Assembly (NCBI RefSeq): GCF_009177065.1
Contig: NZ_WEZF01000025.1
Span: forward strand, 1 to 64,000
Length of the DNA stretch: 64,000 nt
Direction: 5' to 3'
DNA from: Tautonia marina
GTDB lineage: Bacteria > Planctomycetota > Planctomycetia > Isosphaerales > Isosphaeraceae
Shown: positions 52,560 to 61,092 of the stretch, piece by piece
Numbering within the stretch: the first letter of the stretch is position 1
Layout of the letters: every line of letters starts with the position of its first letter
Notes under the pieces: model-generated
What the model was told of the DNA's origin: nothing
Database searches by the model: none
The model's input: the letters and a program-made list of their open reading frames with translations, nothing else
Translations under genes and position numbers: made by a program

Positions 52560-53666
52560 CTAGCAAGGCATCCGGTAAGACATCGCTTCCCGGACGCGAT
52601 CGGTGGCCAGGGCGACCGCAGCGCGACGGGGCTCGATCCGCTCGTCCCGAGCGCGCTGGAGGACCTCCCGGGTGTTCCGGCTGATCTGATTGGCGATCCG
52701 GCGCAGGGCGTCGGCCTCGGTCCCGCCGTGGTACTCGACAGAGGCGCAGATCACACCACCGGCGTTGGCGATGAAGTCCGGCACGTTGACAATCCCGCGC
52801 TCGTGCAAGATCGCTTCGGCCTCGGGAGTGGCGGGGATGTTCGCCCCCTGAAGGACGAGCCTGGCCTTGATCGCTCCGGCGTTGTCGGCCCGGATGCAGT
52901 CGGGCCGGGCGGCGGGAATCAGGATGTCGCAGTCGACCAGGAAAAGCTCGGCCTGGGAGAGGCGACGGCCCCCCTCGAAGGCGGCGACGGTCCCGGCCTT
53001 GCGCTTGGTTTCCGCAAGCCGATCGAGATCCAGCCCCTCCGAGCAAGATACGGCACCGCCCCGATCGCTGGCCGCCACCAGAATAACACCGAGTTCGGCC
53101 AGAAACCGCGCGGCATGGCGGCCGACGTTTCCCAGCCCCTCGACGGCCAGCCGAGCCCCCTTCAGGTGGATGCCGGCGAACTCGGCGGCCACCTCGGCAG
53201 AGCGGGCCAGGCCGAAGCCGGTGGCGCCAATCTCGTCGAGCGGAATGCCACCGAGAACCCTGGGCAAGCCGACAGCCCGTCCGGTTTCTGAGCGGACGAT
53301 CGCCATGCTTCGCTCGTTGGTCCCCATGTCGGGGCCTGGGATATACTCGGCCAGATCCCGGATGGCACGGGCAAAGGCGAGGACGAGGCGAGAGGCGTCG
53401 GCCGTCTTCGGATCGGCCTGGATCCCGGCCTTGCCGCCACCGTGCGGCAACCCCGCCGCGGCGTTCTTCAAGGTCATAGCCCGCGCCAGGCGAGCGACCT
53501 CGTCGGTCGAGACATCGGCAGCCATCCGAACGCCACCGATCGCCGGACCCGCCGCGACGTTATCGACAACCACGACCCCCTTCATCCCGGACCCGGGATC
53601 GTACAGGTGGACAACCTTCGATGGACCCAGCTCGTCGAACACGGCAAACTCGGGGAAAGCAGCCAC
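52560..53666 (-). CDS. Glu/Leu/Phe/Val dehydrogenase family enzyme
   Basis: A 368-residue oxidative deaminase of the GDH/LeuDH family. Lys67 (MTLKNA) and Lys79 (GGGKAGI) are the substrate and catalytic lysines, followed by PDMGTNERSMAIV, and the Rossmann VEGLGNVGRHAARFL binds NAD(P). The length and sequence are nearer to leucine/phenylalanine/valine dehydrogenases than to classical hexameric GDH (about 410-450). The GTG at 53666 has AAGGGGGG at seven bases; the frame extends to 53864 but overlaps the oxidoreductase beta gene. It converts an amino acid to its 2-oxo acid, the substrate for the oxidoreductase encoded just upstream in the operon. C-terminal AMSYRMP region is intact. Confidence 0.9.
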   Translation of the reverse strand: MAAFPEFAVFDELGPSKVVHLYDPGSGMKGVVVVDNVAAGPAIGGVRMAADVSTDEVARLARAMTLKNAAAGLPHGGGKAGIQADPKTADASRLVLAFARAIRDLAEYIPGPDMGTNERSMAIVRSETGRAVGLPRVLGGIPLDEIGATGFGLARSAEVAAEFAGIHLKGARLAVEGLGNVGRHAARFLAELGVILVAASDRGGAVSCSEGLDLDRLAETKRKAGTVAAFEGGRRLSQAELFLVDCDILIPAARPDCIRADNAGAIKARLVLQGANIPATPEAEAILHERGIVNVPDFIANAGGVICASVEYHGGTEADALRRIANQISRNTREVLQRARDERIEPRRAAVALATDRVREAMSYRMPC

Positions 53667-53742
53667 GTCGGCCCCCCTTTCTTGTCGAGGCCAGAGGCGG
53701 TCGGCCCGGCCGGGTTCCGACCCGACCGGCCCACCGTTCGAA

Positions 53743-54672
53743 TCAAGGTCGTTCGGACGCGATGGTGGCGTCCCAGTAACGGTCGACGGCCTCCTGAATC
53801 GCAGCGATCGCCTCGGGCCGGCGCTCGGGTTGGAACAGGTGGCGGTAGCGGCGCTGGGGCTCAAGGTACGCCTCGACCGGCCGGCGGCGCTCGGGGATGA
53901 AGGTATGGCGGATCGAGCCCTCGACCGCCTCTTTCAGAGGCCAGATGCCGGTTTCGACCGCCAGCTTCGCCAGGTCGTCGCCCATCGCGGGCTCGAAGCC
54001 CCAGCCTGGTGGGCAGGTCGCCAGCGCGACGAAGAGCTTCGCGCCTCGCAGGGGCCGAGCCCGCTCGACCTTCTCGGCCAGGTCAACGGCGTCGTGGGCC
54101 GAGATCGTCGCGACATATGGCGGCCGGTGCGACCGCCAGATCTCGAAGATGTCCTTCTTCACCCACGGCGTTCCCAACGGGGAGGTCGCCGTGTGGGAGT
54201 TGAGCGGCGAGGCCGACGAGGCCTGGAAGCCGGTGTTGCCATAGGCTTCGTTGTCGTAGCAGAGGTACCAGAAGTCGAGCCCGCGGTGGATTGCCCCAGA
54301 GGTCGACGACAGGCCCATGTCGAGCGTGGAACCGTCGCCGGCCAGAACCAGGACATTCAGGTTCTCGTCCTTCGGAAGCCGGCCCGACTCCATGAGAATG
54401 TCAAGCGCGTCGCGGAGCCCCTGAGCCCCGGCCGAAGGGCTGGCCATGGTCGTGTACAGCCACGATGACCGGAGCGGGGTGAACGGGTAGGTCGCCATCA
54501 AGGTCATGCAGCCGGCCGCGTTGACGACCACGGCGTTGCCGCCGAGAACTTTGTGGAAGAGCCGGAGCGTGGTCAGGGCGCCGCAGCCGGCGCAGAGCGG
54601 CGAACCGGGGGCGATGATCTCGTCGGCCGGCAGATCCTTCACACTGCGATAGTGCTCGCGGGCGACCTTCAT
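53743..54672 (-). CDS. 2-oxoacid:ferredoxin oxidoreductase, beta subunit
   Basis: A 309-residue TPP-binding subunit of a pyruvate/2-oxoacid:ferredoxin oxidoreductase. Cys27, Cys30 and Cys55 (LCAGC, NAAGCMT) plus a fourth cysteine in LATCPPGWG (about 218) form a [4Fe-4S] site. The TPP motif GDGSTLDMGLSST ends in YDNEAYGNTG. The stop of the alpha gene and this start overlap by four bases (ATGA). Together with the alpha and fused gamma-delta subunits it oxidises a 2-oxo acid with CoA to acyl-CoA, CO2 and reduced ferredoxin. It is nearest in style to PorB/VorB; the substrate cannot be fixed by inspection. Confidence 0.93.
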   Translation of the reverse strand: MKVAREHYRSVKDLPADEIIAPGSPLCAGCGALTTLRLFHKVLGGNAVVVNAAGCMTLMATYPFTPLRSSWLYTTMASPSAGAQGLRDALDILMESGRLPKDENLNVLVLAGDGSTLDMGLSSTSGAIHRGLDFWYLCYDNEAYGNTGFQASSASPLNSHTATSPLGTPWVKKDIFEIWRSHRPPYVATISAHDAVDLAEKVERARPLRGAKLFVALATCPPGWGFEPAMGDDLAKLAVETGIWPLKEAVEGSIRHTFIPERRRPVEAYLEPQRRYRHLFQPERRPEAIAAIQEAVDRYWDATIASERP

Positions 54673-55910
54673 GACACCACCTCCTCCGGGACATGCCCGG
54701 CGATTCGGAGCCGTTGCCCGACCTGTTCGGCCTCTCGGGCGGTCATGAGCAGCACCGGCCCCACCGGGCCCTCGTCCGGCCTGGCGTGCTCGGTGATGTT
54801 CAGGAGATGATCAAATTCGCCTCGGCTGATCTCCTTGCCTCCAAGCCCACCGACAAACGACCGGAGGACGGGAGGATGCCCCGGGCACTGAGCGAGCACG
54901 GCGGCAACTTCCTGGAACAGGATGCCGCCCAGACCGGGCGCAAGGTTCTGATCGAGGACCGCCACCGCCTTCCGACCCGAAAGGGCGGCCGCAAGGTCGG
55001 CCGCAGGCCAGGGCCGGATCATTCGCAGGCGTAGCAGGCCGACGCGGCGGCCCTTCGATCGCCAGCGGTCGACCGCGGCCCGACCCTTGGTCGCAAACGA
55101 CCCGGCCATGATCAGCACCGTCTCGGCGTCGTCCAGGCGGTAGCCGTCGATTGCCCCGTACCGGCGACCGAAGCGGCGTTCGAACTCCTCGGCCGCCTCG
55201 TCGTGGACGGCCCGGGCCTGTTCAACGGCGAGGTGGAGCTGATAGCGGAAATAGCTATACGTCGGCCCTTCCAGCACGGCGACCCCCCTCGCCGCCGGGC
55301 GGGAGGCTGTGAAGCCCAGAGGTCTCGCCTCGGGGGACGGGAGAAACCGGCGCACCTCCTCGGGGTCGGGCAGTTCGACCGGCTCTCGGGTGAACGAGAG
55401 GAAGAAGCCGTCGAGGTTTACGAGCACCGGGGCCGAAACACGGTCGTCCTCCGCGATTCGGTAGGCCATCAGGACGGAATCGAGTACCTCCTGACAGGTC
55501 TCCGCATGGAGCTGGACGAAGCCCGAATCACGCGCGGCCAGCACGTCGTTGTGGTCTGGACCGAGGGTGATTGGGGCAGAAAGCCCCCGAGAGACGTTCA
55601 CCAGAACGAAGGGCACGCGCCAGCCGGCGACCGTATACAGGACCTCCATCGCGTAGAGCAAGCCCTGGCTGGACGTGGCGGCGAAGGTGCGGACCCCGGC
55701 CGCGGCGGCGGCACCGGCGGCGGTCATCATCGAGTGTTCGCTGTCGAGGGTCACGAACCGTCCAGACATCGACCCGTCGGCAAACCACCCCGCGAGGCTC
55801 TCGATGATCTCGGTCTGCGGGGTGATCGGAAACGCGGGCACGTAGCGAGCCTCGGCAAGCCGGGCCCCCCAGGCTGCCGAGGCATTCCCGGTAAGCATGG
55901 TCGTGGTCAT
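54669..55910 (-). CDS. 2-oxoacid:ferredoxin oxidoreductase, alpha subunit
   Basis: A 413-residue alpha subunit. It starts TTMLTGNASAAWGARLAEAR then PAFPITPQTEIIESLA, the standard domain I of PorA/VorA with the TPP-pyrimidine-end Glu, followed by SEHSMMTAAGAAAAAGVRTF and SSQGLLYAMEVLY, and domain II with VGLLRLRMIRPWP and the AVLDQNLAPGLGGILFQE C-terminal core. ATG 55910 follows GGAGG. Its 3' end overlaps the beta gene and its start overlaps the gamma-delta gene by four bases each, an arrangement for translational coupling and stoichiometric subunits. No cluster-binding cysteines are expected here. Confidence 0.92.
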   Translation of the reverse strand: MTTTMLTGNASAAWGARLAEARYVPAFPITPQTEIIESLAGWFADGSMSGRFVTLDSEHSMMTAAGAAAAAGVRTFAATSSQGLLYAMEVLYTVAGWRVPFVLVNVSRGLSAPITLGPDHNDVLAARDSGFVQLHAETCQEVLDSVLMAYRIAEDDRVSAPVLVNLDGFFLSFTREPVELPDPEEVRRFLPSPEARPLGFTASRPAARGVAVLEGPTYSYFRYQLHLAVEQARAVHDEAAEEFERRFGRRYGAIDGYRLDDAETVLIMAGSFATKGRAAVDRWRSKGRRVGLLRLRMIRPWPAADLAAALSGRKAVAVLDQNLAPGLGGILFQEVAAVLAQCPGHPPVLRSFVGGLGGKEISRGEFDHLLNITEHARPDEGPVGPVLLMTAREAEQVGQRLRIAGHVPEEVVS

Positions 55911-56887
55911 GTCCGTGCCTCCTCTTCGAGGCCGATGCCGTGGATCGGGCAAATCTGGCGGCAGATGAGACACCCCTTGCAGTGCTGCTCGTCGATGACC
56001 GGCAACCCCTCCTCATCCCAGGAGATCGCCCCATCGGGACAGCGAATCAGGCAGAGTCCGCATCGGGTGCAGCGGTCGCGATCGATGACGGGCCGTTCCA
56101 GTCGCCAGGCGCCGGTGTTTCGCAGGATTGCGTTGCCGGGGCTGATCACGTTCGGCCCGCCGGTAAGGGGGTCGGCCGCGAGGATCGGGATCACCGAATC
56201 GCCCGGCCGCTCCTCGGTTTCGGTGGCGCTTCGGAACGAGACGACCGGCAAGGCGTGGAAGACGTCGAGGCCGAAGGCAACATTCGCCTCAACTTCACCA
56301 GGCGACAGCCCGAGATGGGAGAACTCTGATCGGATCGCTTCAACGAGCCGGTCCTCGGTGACGAGTCCGACGAGTCGAGCAGCCGCCGCACCGAGGCCGG
56401 CGCTGAGGGCTCCGGCCCGGCCAAGGCGCTCGATGGCCGCGCCAGTCAGGTCCCATCGGATCAGGGGAGGTATGATCTCAGCCCGAGGGAGCGGGGCGTC
56501 AGGGGCGGCGTTGAGGAAGACCGCCGAGGCGCATTGTTGCCCGTCGAGCACCCCGGTGGCGGGATCGTCGAGCAAGGTCGCATCGGCCACGATGATGAGG
56601 TCCGGCTCCGAGATCACGCCCCGCTCGTCGATCGGCTGGCTGCCGATCCGCGCGAAGGCCGCCACCGGGGCGCCCCGGCGCTCGGCACCATAAACCGGGA
56701 AGTCCTGGCAGTGAGAGCCGGAGAGGAACGCCCCGGTACCGAGGATGCGACCGGCGGTCTTGACCCCCTGACCGCCTCGACCGTGGAGACGAACCCGGAT
56801 CCGGGAGGGTGGGCCCGCTCGCTCGGGGCTGTCCGGATCGACCGACCGATGCTCAAGCCCTGCGCCCTGGGCCGTCCGAGTCGACAT
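55907..56887 (-). CDS. 2-oxoacid:ferredoxin oxidoreductase, fused gamma-delta subunit
   Basis: A 326-residue fusion. Residues about 25-230 are the gamma domain (RVRLHGRGGQGVKTAGRIL, PVYGAERRGAPVAAFARI, QPIDERGVISEPDLII). After a linker (about 235-262) the C-terminal delta part is a two-cluster ferredoxin: CTRCGLCLIRCP and CKGCLICRQICP, eight cysteines. In many archaea gamma and delta are separate proteins. ATG 56887 has GGAGG eight bases upstream; a longer frame runs to 57052 and includes the leader hairpin. First gene of the five-gene operon; it overlaps the alpha gene. The delta part hands electrons from the alpha-beta core to ferredoxin. Confidence 0.92.
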   Translation of the reverse strand: MSTRTAQGAGLEHRSVDPDSPERAGPPSRIRVRLHGRGGQGVKTAGRILGTGAFLSGSHCQDFPVYGAERRGAPVAAFARIGSQPIDERGVISEPDLIIVADATLLDDPATGVLDGQQCASAVFLNAAPDAPLPRAEIIPPLIRWDLTGAAIERLGRAGALSAGLGAAAARLVGLVTEDRLVEAIRSEFSHLGLSPGEVEANVAFGLDVFHALPVVSFRSATETEERPGDSVIPILAADPLTGGPNVISPGNAILRNTGAWRLERPVIDRDRCTRCGLCLIRCPDGAISWDEEGLPVIDEQHCKGCLICRQICPIHGIGLEEEART

Positions 56888-56984
56888 GGCCCGGCCTCCG
56901 TGGGGCTCACCCGAACGTTCCGAGCGCTCCCAGGGCTCAAATCGTCCCCGAAGAAGATCGAAGGGATTCGGGTAAGTGGAAATG

Positions 56985-57031
56985 AAAAAAGCCCCGATCT
57001 CACACGCGCAAGCAGCGGTGCGAGCCGGGGC
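56985..57031 (-). terminator. Terminator-like hairpin in the leader of the oxidoreductase operon
   Basis: On the minus strand: GCCCCG, GC, TCGCAC, 12-base loop, GTGTGA, GA, TCGGGGC with wobble, then six T. It begins about 41 bases after the start point predicted from the promoter at 57080-57108 and ends 98 bases before the first codon of the gamma-delta gene. It is either an attenuator of that operon or the end of the HMG-CoA reductase transcript. Confidence 0.65.
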
Positions 57032-57079
57032 CGTCACGACCAGGCGATTCACCTGTCAGAAGTGAACCGCTGATACCCA

Positions 57080-57108
57080 AGTATAGGCGGATCGCAGGTC
57101 TTTCTCAA
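57080..57108 (-). promoter_or_regulatory. Sigma70-like promoter for the oxidoreductase operon
   Basis: Minus-strand TTGAGA (57103-57108), exactly 17 bases, TATACT (57080-57085). Start would be near 57073, giving a leader of about 186 bases to ATG 56887 that contains a TTCAC-N9-GTGAA hairpin and the terminator-like hairpin. Matched by eye. Confidence 0.65.
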
Positions 57109-57281
57109 GCGATCATCGGTCTGAAACGTCGGGACATGTCTGGAGATCCTCGCTGCGGTGTGAAGAGAAGGTCGACAGCCATCGAGAAGACGAAGACGCG
57201 TCAGGGCACCAGGTGGCCGCGACTAGACCAGGGACCGCCGCAAGGCAAGGGAGGCCATTCAGGTGATCCCGGGCTCCTCGG

Positions 57282-58553
57282 TCATCGTTTCCCCCGGGCG
57301 AGAGTGCGGTGAGCCTTCGAGAACTCACCGGTCGCCATGGCCGCGGAGATGGAGAGCTCGCCAGAGAGGCAGAGCCCCGCGGCCACCTCGGCCAGCGCGT
57401 GGGCGTGGCCCTGACCCGAGAGCCCGAGGATTTCCAGGCAAGCGCGCTGGCTCGGGAGCTGAGTCCCGCCTCCAATCGTGCCCACCATGAGGTTCGGGAG
57501 CGTTACACACCCGTAAAGCTCGCCCTCCGGGGTCACCTCAAATCGAGAGACACCCACGGCTGACTCGGCCACGCAGGCGACATCCTGGCCGCATGCGAGG
57601 TAGAGCGCGGCCAGCCCATTGGCGAAGTGGCCCTGGATCCCAATCGTCCCGGTGAGCACACTCCCGATGGCTCCCATGCCCCAGCACTCGAAGATCTCCT
57701 GGGGAGAGGCCCGGAGCTTTAATTCGACAAGGGACGGGGCGAGGAGGAATTCCGCCGTCACCTTCTTTCCTCGGACGAAAAGGTACGACTGGGCCGACGC
57801 CTTCTTGTCACCGGAGAGATTGGCCTCGACATACGATCGTCGCGGGCGGATCGGAGAATGCGCAAGGATGTAATCGTGGATCGCCTGCGTGGCGAACGTC
57901 GCGAGGTTCTGGCCCGAGGCGTCGCCGGTGAGGTACTCGAAGATCAGATAGACGTGGTTCCCCTCGACCGTGATCCGCATGTCAATGAGTCGACCGTGCC
58001 TCGTCGTTGCCTCGGCGCATTGGCGGAACGCCTCCATCTGGCCTGTCACCCAGACGAGGAACCGGCCGCACTCCCGGAGGTCGCGGAAAACGAATCCCGG
58101 AGCGCGCGTGAGCCCCTCGTTGAGCAGCATTGCCGAGCAGCCGCCAGCCGCGCTGATGACCTGGGCCCCCCGGCTGTAGGACGCAACGAGCGCGGCTTCC
58201 GAGGTCGCCAGCGGGATGTAATAGTCCCCCTGAGCGAAAAGGCCGTTCATGCGGAGCGGCCCCGCAATGCCAACCGGGACTTTGACCGTGCCCACAAAGT
58301 TCTCAATGTTTCTCCGGTAGCGCTCACGATACTCGTTCGAGCGATCGTCGAGCAGCTCCGAGCGACACTCCTGGCTGGTCCCAAGGATTTCCCAACGCCG
58401 ATTGATGGCGCGATCGGTCATCCGGGCGGAGTTCCGGATTTTGGGAGCGGCAGAGCCTGGCTTCGGCTCAAGCCGCTGGTTCCACTCGCTCTCGGTGTGG
58501 TCGTGGAGGAGGCGTTCGGCATAGCGTCTGGCACGTTCCTGTTCGATTGCCAT
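57282..58553 (-). CDS. Hydroxymethylglutaryl-CoA reductase
   Basis: A 423-residue HMG-CoA reductase. Visible landmarks are ENFVGTVKVPVGIAGPL, catalytic Glu119 in LATSEAAL, Asp211 in LTGDASGQNL, Lys250 in SGDKKAS, GTIGGGTQLPSQ and His near 416 in EFSKAHR. These match the class I (eukaryote/archaeal-like) scheme; there is no extra membrane domain. It makes mevalonate, entry to the mevalonate route, which is uncommon in Planctomycetes, so transfer is possible; no other pathway gene is in this window. ATG 58553 has GCGAGG upstream, preceded by a GTG codon that is less likely. It follows the malic enzyme gene by 173 bases on the same strand. Confidence 0.88.
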   Translation of the reverse strand: MAIEQERARRYAERLLHDHTESEWNQRLEPKPGSAAPKIRNSARMTDRAINRRWEILGTSQECRSELLDDRSNEYRERYRRNIENFVGTVKVPVGIAGPLRMNGLFAQGDYYIPLATSEAALVASYSRGAQVISAAGGCSAMLLNEGLTRAPGFVFRDLRECGRFLVWVTGQMEAFRQCAEATTRHGRLIDMRITVEGNHVYLIFEYLTGDASGQNLATFATQAIHDYILAHSPIRPRRSYVEANLSGDKKASAQSYLFVRGKKVTAEFLLAPSLVELKLRASPQEIFECWGMGAIGSVLTGTIGIQGHFANGLAALYLACGQDVACVAESAVGVSRFEVTPEGELYGCVTLPNLMVGTIGGGTQLPSQRACLEILGLSGQGHAHALAEVAAGLCLSGELSISAAMATGEFSKAHRTLARGKR

Positions 58554-58726
58554 CACGGCCTCGCTACCCGATGGGCGGTTGAATGGGACTCGCCTCGACC
58601 TGGAGCAAACTCCTCGCGTCGATCAGGGTCAATCGGAGCTGCTGGGGGGGGCAATCGGTCAGATCGTCTCCAAGACCAAACGTTCTTCGAACGAAGAGGG
58701 TTCGAGTCGAGGGGAACGTGTTCCGA

Positions 58727-60094
58727 TCACGACGGCAAGCCTCCGGGCTCGTCCGTCTCGGTATCGTTCGGATCGGGGATCAGGCGATCTCTCAGGAGCA
58801 TCTCGGTTGCCTGGCGAGTGAGCCGAATTCGTTCGGTGGCTTGTCGCTCGACTTCCTCAGAAGTGATGGGATTCCGCGCCAGCCCTTGCTGAACGGCGAC
58901 TGCGGCAACCGCGGCAGCGATTTTCGGGGCGACCTCGGGATCGTCCATCCGAGGGACGATTGCCTCGGGGGAGAGGCCCCTCGCCCGGCCGCATTGGGCC
59001 AATGCCCGTGCCGCAGCGAACGCCATCTCGTCGCTGATTCGACGAGCCCGGACGTCAAGCACCCCGCGGAAGAGACCGGGAAAGACGAGGGAATTGTTGA
59101 CCTGATTGGGGAAGTCGCTCCGGCCAGTCGCGACGATTCGGGCTCCGGCCCTTTTCGCGAGATCGGGCCAGATCTCGGGGACGGGGTTGGCACAGGCAAA
59201 GATGACGGCATCGCGGGCCATGGACTGGACCCACTCGGGCCGGATCACCTCGGGCCCCGGGGTCGCGAAGGCAATGCAGACGTCTGCGCCGCGCATCGCC
59301 TCGGCGATCCCGCCGACAACCGCCTCGGTGTTCGACTCTCGGCAGATACGCCACTTGTCCACGAACTCGGAGCAGCGGGCCTCGATGTCGGAGCGCCCGG
59401 GGTGGAGGATTCCGGTCGAGTCGCAGGCGATCACTCCGGCTGGATCGAGGCCCCAGGCCGTCAGGAGGCGATAGGACGCCACGTTCGCCGCCCCCATGCC
59501 GATCATCGCGACCTTCAGGCCGGCGATCGACTTCCCGACCACTTCCAATGCGTTGGTCAGCCCGGCGAGTAAGGCCGTGGCTGTCCCTTGCTGGTCGTCG
59601 TGCCAGACGGGAATGTCCATCGCGTCTCGGAGCGTGTCCAGGATGCGGAAGCATTTGGGCTGAGCGATGTCCTCCAGATTGATCCCGCCGAAGGTCGGTT
59701 CCAGAGCGTGGACCACGTCGATCAGGGCGTCGGCATCGGCCACCGAGAGGCACAGGGGTACGGCATCGACGCCGCCCAGGTACTTGAAAAGCAACGCCTT
59801 GCCTTCCATGACCGGCAGGCCCGCGGCCGGCCCGATGTTGCCAAGACCGAGGACCCGCGACCCGTCCGAGACGATCGCCACGGTATTGCCACGATTGGTC
59901 TGTTCGAACACCCGATCGGGATCGGAGGCGATGGCGCGGCACGAGGCCGCCACGCCGGGGGTGTACCAGATGGCGAAGTCGCCGAAGCCCCGAATCGGGC
60001 ACTTCGGCATCATCTGGACCGTTCCTCGGTGGCGGGCGTGGAGCCGCACCGCCTCACTCATGGGATCGTGTTCCCGATGCTTCACCTCGGCCAT
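58727..60094 (-). CDS. Malic enzyme (NAD(P)-dependent, bacterial type)
   Basis: A 455-residue malic enzyme. N-terminal half has FAIWYTPGVAASCRAI with the catalytic Tyr, then VMEGKALLFKYLGGVDAVPL with the catalytic Lys; the metal site is FGGINLEDI and IPVWHDDQQGTA. The NAD(P)-binding half starts VAMIGMGAANVASYRLL, with ATGRSDFPNQVNNSLVFPG downstream. No C-terminal phosphotransacetylase domain is present, so this is the short form. It links malate with pyruvate, the substrate of the oxidoreductase operon. ATG 60094 has a textbook AAAGGAGG, seven bases upstream. Longer frames to 60313 are not domain-like. Confidence 0.92.
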   Translation of the reverse strand: MAEVKHREHDPMSEAVRLHARHRGTVQMMPKCPIRGFGDFAIWYTPGVAASCRAIASDPDRVFEQTNRGNTVAIVSDGSRVLGLGNIGPAAGLPVMEGKALLFKYLGGVDAVPLCLSVADADALIDVVHALEPTFGGINLEDIAQPKCFRILDTLRDAMDIPVWHDDQQGTATALLAGLTNALEVVGKSIAGLKVAMIGMGAANVASYRLLTAWGLDPAGVIACDSTGILHPGRSDIEARCSEFVDKWRICRESNTEAVVGGIAEAMRGADVCIAFATPGPEVIRPEWVQSMARDAVIFACANPVPEIWPDLAKRAGARIVATGRSDFPNQVNNSLVFPGLFRGVLDVRARRISDEMAFAAARALAQCGRARGLSPEAIVPRMDDPEVAPKIAAAVAAVAVQQGLARNPITSEEVERQATERIRLTRQATEMLLRDRLIPDPNDTETDEPGGLPS

Positions 60095-60221
60095 TGGTGG
60101 ACCTCCTTTGGGGTCGACAAGGGCTGGCCGACGTTGGGTGGTCCGACAGAGGACGGGGCAGCGGGCCGTTCCAGGTGGGTGAGGCCAGGCTCGATCGGCT
60201 CCGAAGGTTTGCCCAGGTCCT

Positions 60222-60644
60222 TTACTTCGGCATCTCCTTCTCGATGAGCGTGCCGATCTCCCGGAACTCTTCGGCCAGCAAGCTGAGGATGTCATCCAGG
60301 CTGACCAGGCCAATCAGAACGCCGTCGCTCCCCACCACTGGCAGGCGGCGGACGGCATGGGTGCGCATCAGTGCGAGAGCGCGCTCGATGGGAGTCTCCT
60401 CATCGACCGTGGACGGGGCTCTGGTCATCACCTCGATCACGGTTGTCTCGTCGCCCGACTTCCCCTCGGCCAGGACTCGGGCGACGAGGTCCCGATCCGT
60501 CACCACGCCGATCGGACGCCGGGACGCATCGGCAACAACGAGGGTACCGACCCTACGCCCGACCATCCTGCTGGCAACGGAACGGACGGACTCATCGGGG
60601 TCGGCCAGTTCGACGATCCGTGTGCAGATCCTTCCTACCGACAT
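60222..60644 (-). CDS. CBS-domain pair protein
   Basis: A 140-residue protein with two CBS motifs and little else: the first about residues 8-66 (VRSVASRMVGRRVGTLVV, RPIGVVTDRDLV), the second about 75-135 (MTRAPSTVDEETPIERALAL, VRRLPVVGSDGVLIGLVSLDDI). Such stand-alone pairs bind adenine nucleotides (AMP, ATP, SAM) and regulate other proteins. ATG 60644 has GAGGAGGG at ten bases; the longer frame to 60779 is not domain-like. It lies between two small genes and the malic enzyme, all on one strand. The target is unknown. Confidence 0.9.
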   Translation of the reverse strand: MSVGRICTRIVELADPDESVRSVASRMVGRRVGTLVVADASRRPIGVVTDRDLVARVLAEGKSGDETTVIEVMTRAPSTVDEETPIERALALMRTHAVRRLPVVGSDGVLIGLVSLDDILSLLAEEFREIGTLIEKEMPK

Positions 60645-60823
60645 GATGGCAGTCCCTCCTCGCAAGCGAGAATCTCTGGCGATGATCATGCCTGGCACAT
60701 CGGACCCCGAGGCCGTTCCGTCCTCATCGGAACGCTCCGGATCGGACCGGAATTCGGCATCGGGACACCATCCTTGCACGAGGCGTCGGTCACAACGGCC
60801 AAGCCGTCATCGGAGAGAGGGGA

Positions 60824-61042
60824 TCATTCCCCCTGTCGCCCGGCTTGCTGACCACCACGGCCGATGTCGACCATTCGCTCACGGCGCGACGGCACCGAAC
60901 CGCGCGCTTGCTGGTTTTCCGCGACCTCTCGGGTTTGTTCAGCAACGGTCTGGGCAGTGTCCTGGGGCTTGCCCTTCCTGCCTCCCATCCGGAGCGGCCT
61001 GGGAATCAGGTCGACAAACTTAAACTTGCTTGTGCCGCTCAT
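60824..61042 (-). CDS. Small basic protein, function unknown
   Basis: A 72-residue protein with a very strong ribosome site, GGAGGAGG, six bases before the ATG, which is the main reason to believe it. The first 25 residues (MSGTSKFKFVDLIPRPLRMG) contain hydrophobic and basic residues, the rest is Arg/Gln/Gly-rich and probably disordered. No domain recognised. It sits 50 bases after the 103-residue gene and 179 before the CBS gene, same strand, so it is part of that small-protein cluster. Confidence 0.6.
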   Translation of the reverse strand: MSGTSKFKFVDLIPRPLRMGGRKGKPQDTAQTVAEQTREVAENQQARGSVPSRRERMVDIGRGGQQAGRQGE

Positions 61043-61092
61043 TGTGGCCTCCTCCGGTTCTCACCGGACCACTGATGCCCGCATCTTCAAAC

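Noticed and set aside
55907-57052. Longer gamma-delta subunit starting at 57052
   Set aside because: The extra 55 codons read through the terminator-like hairpin and have no domain; ATG 56887 has a good ribosome site.
57113-57475. Minus-strand frame over the end of HMG-CoA reductase
   Set aside because: Overlaps the conserved C-terminus of HMG-CoA reductase in another frame.
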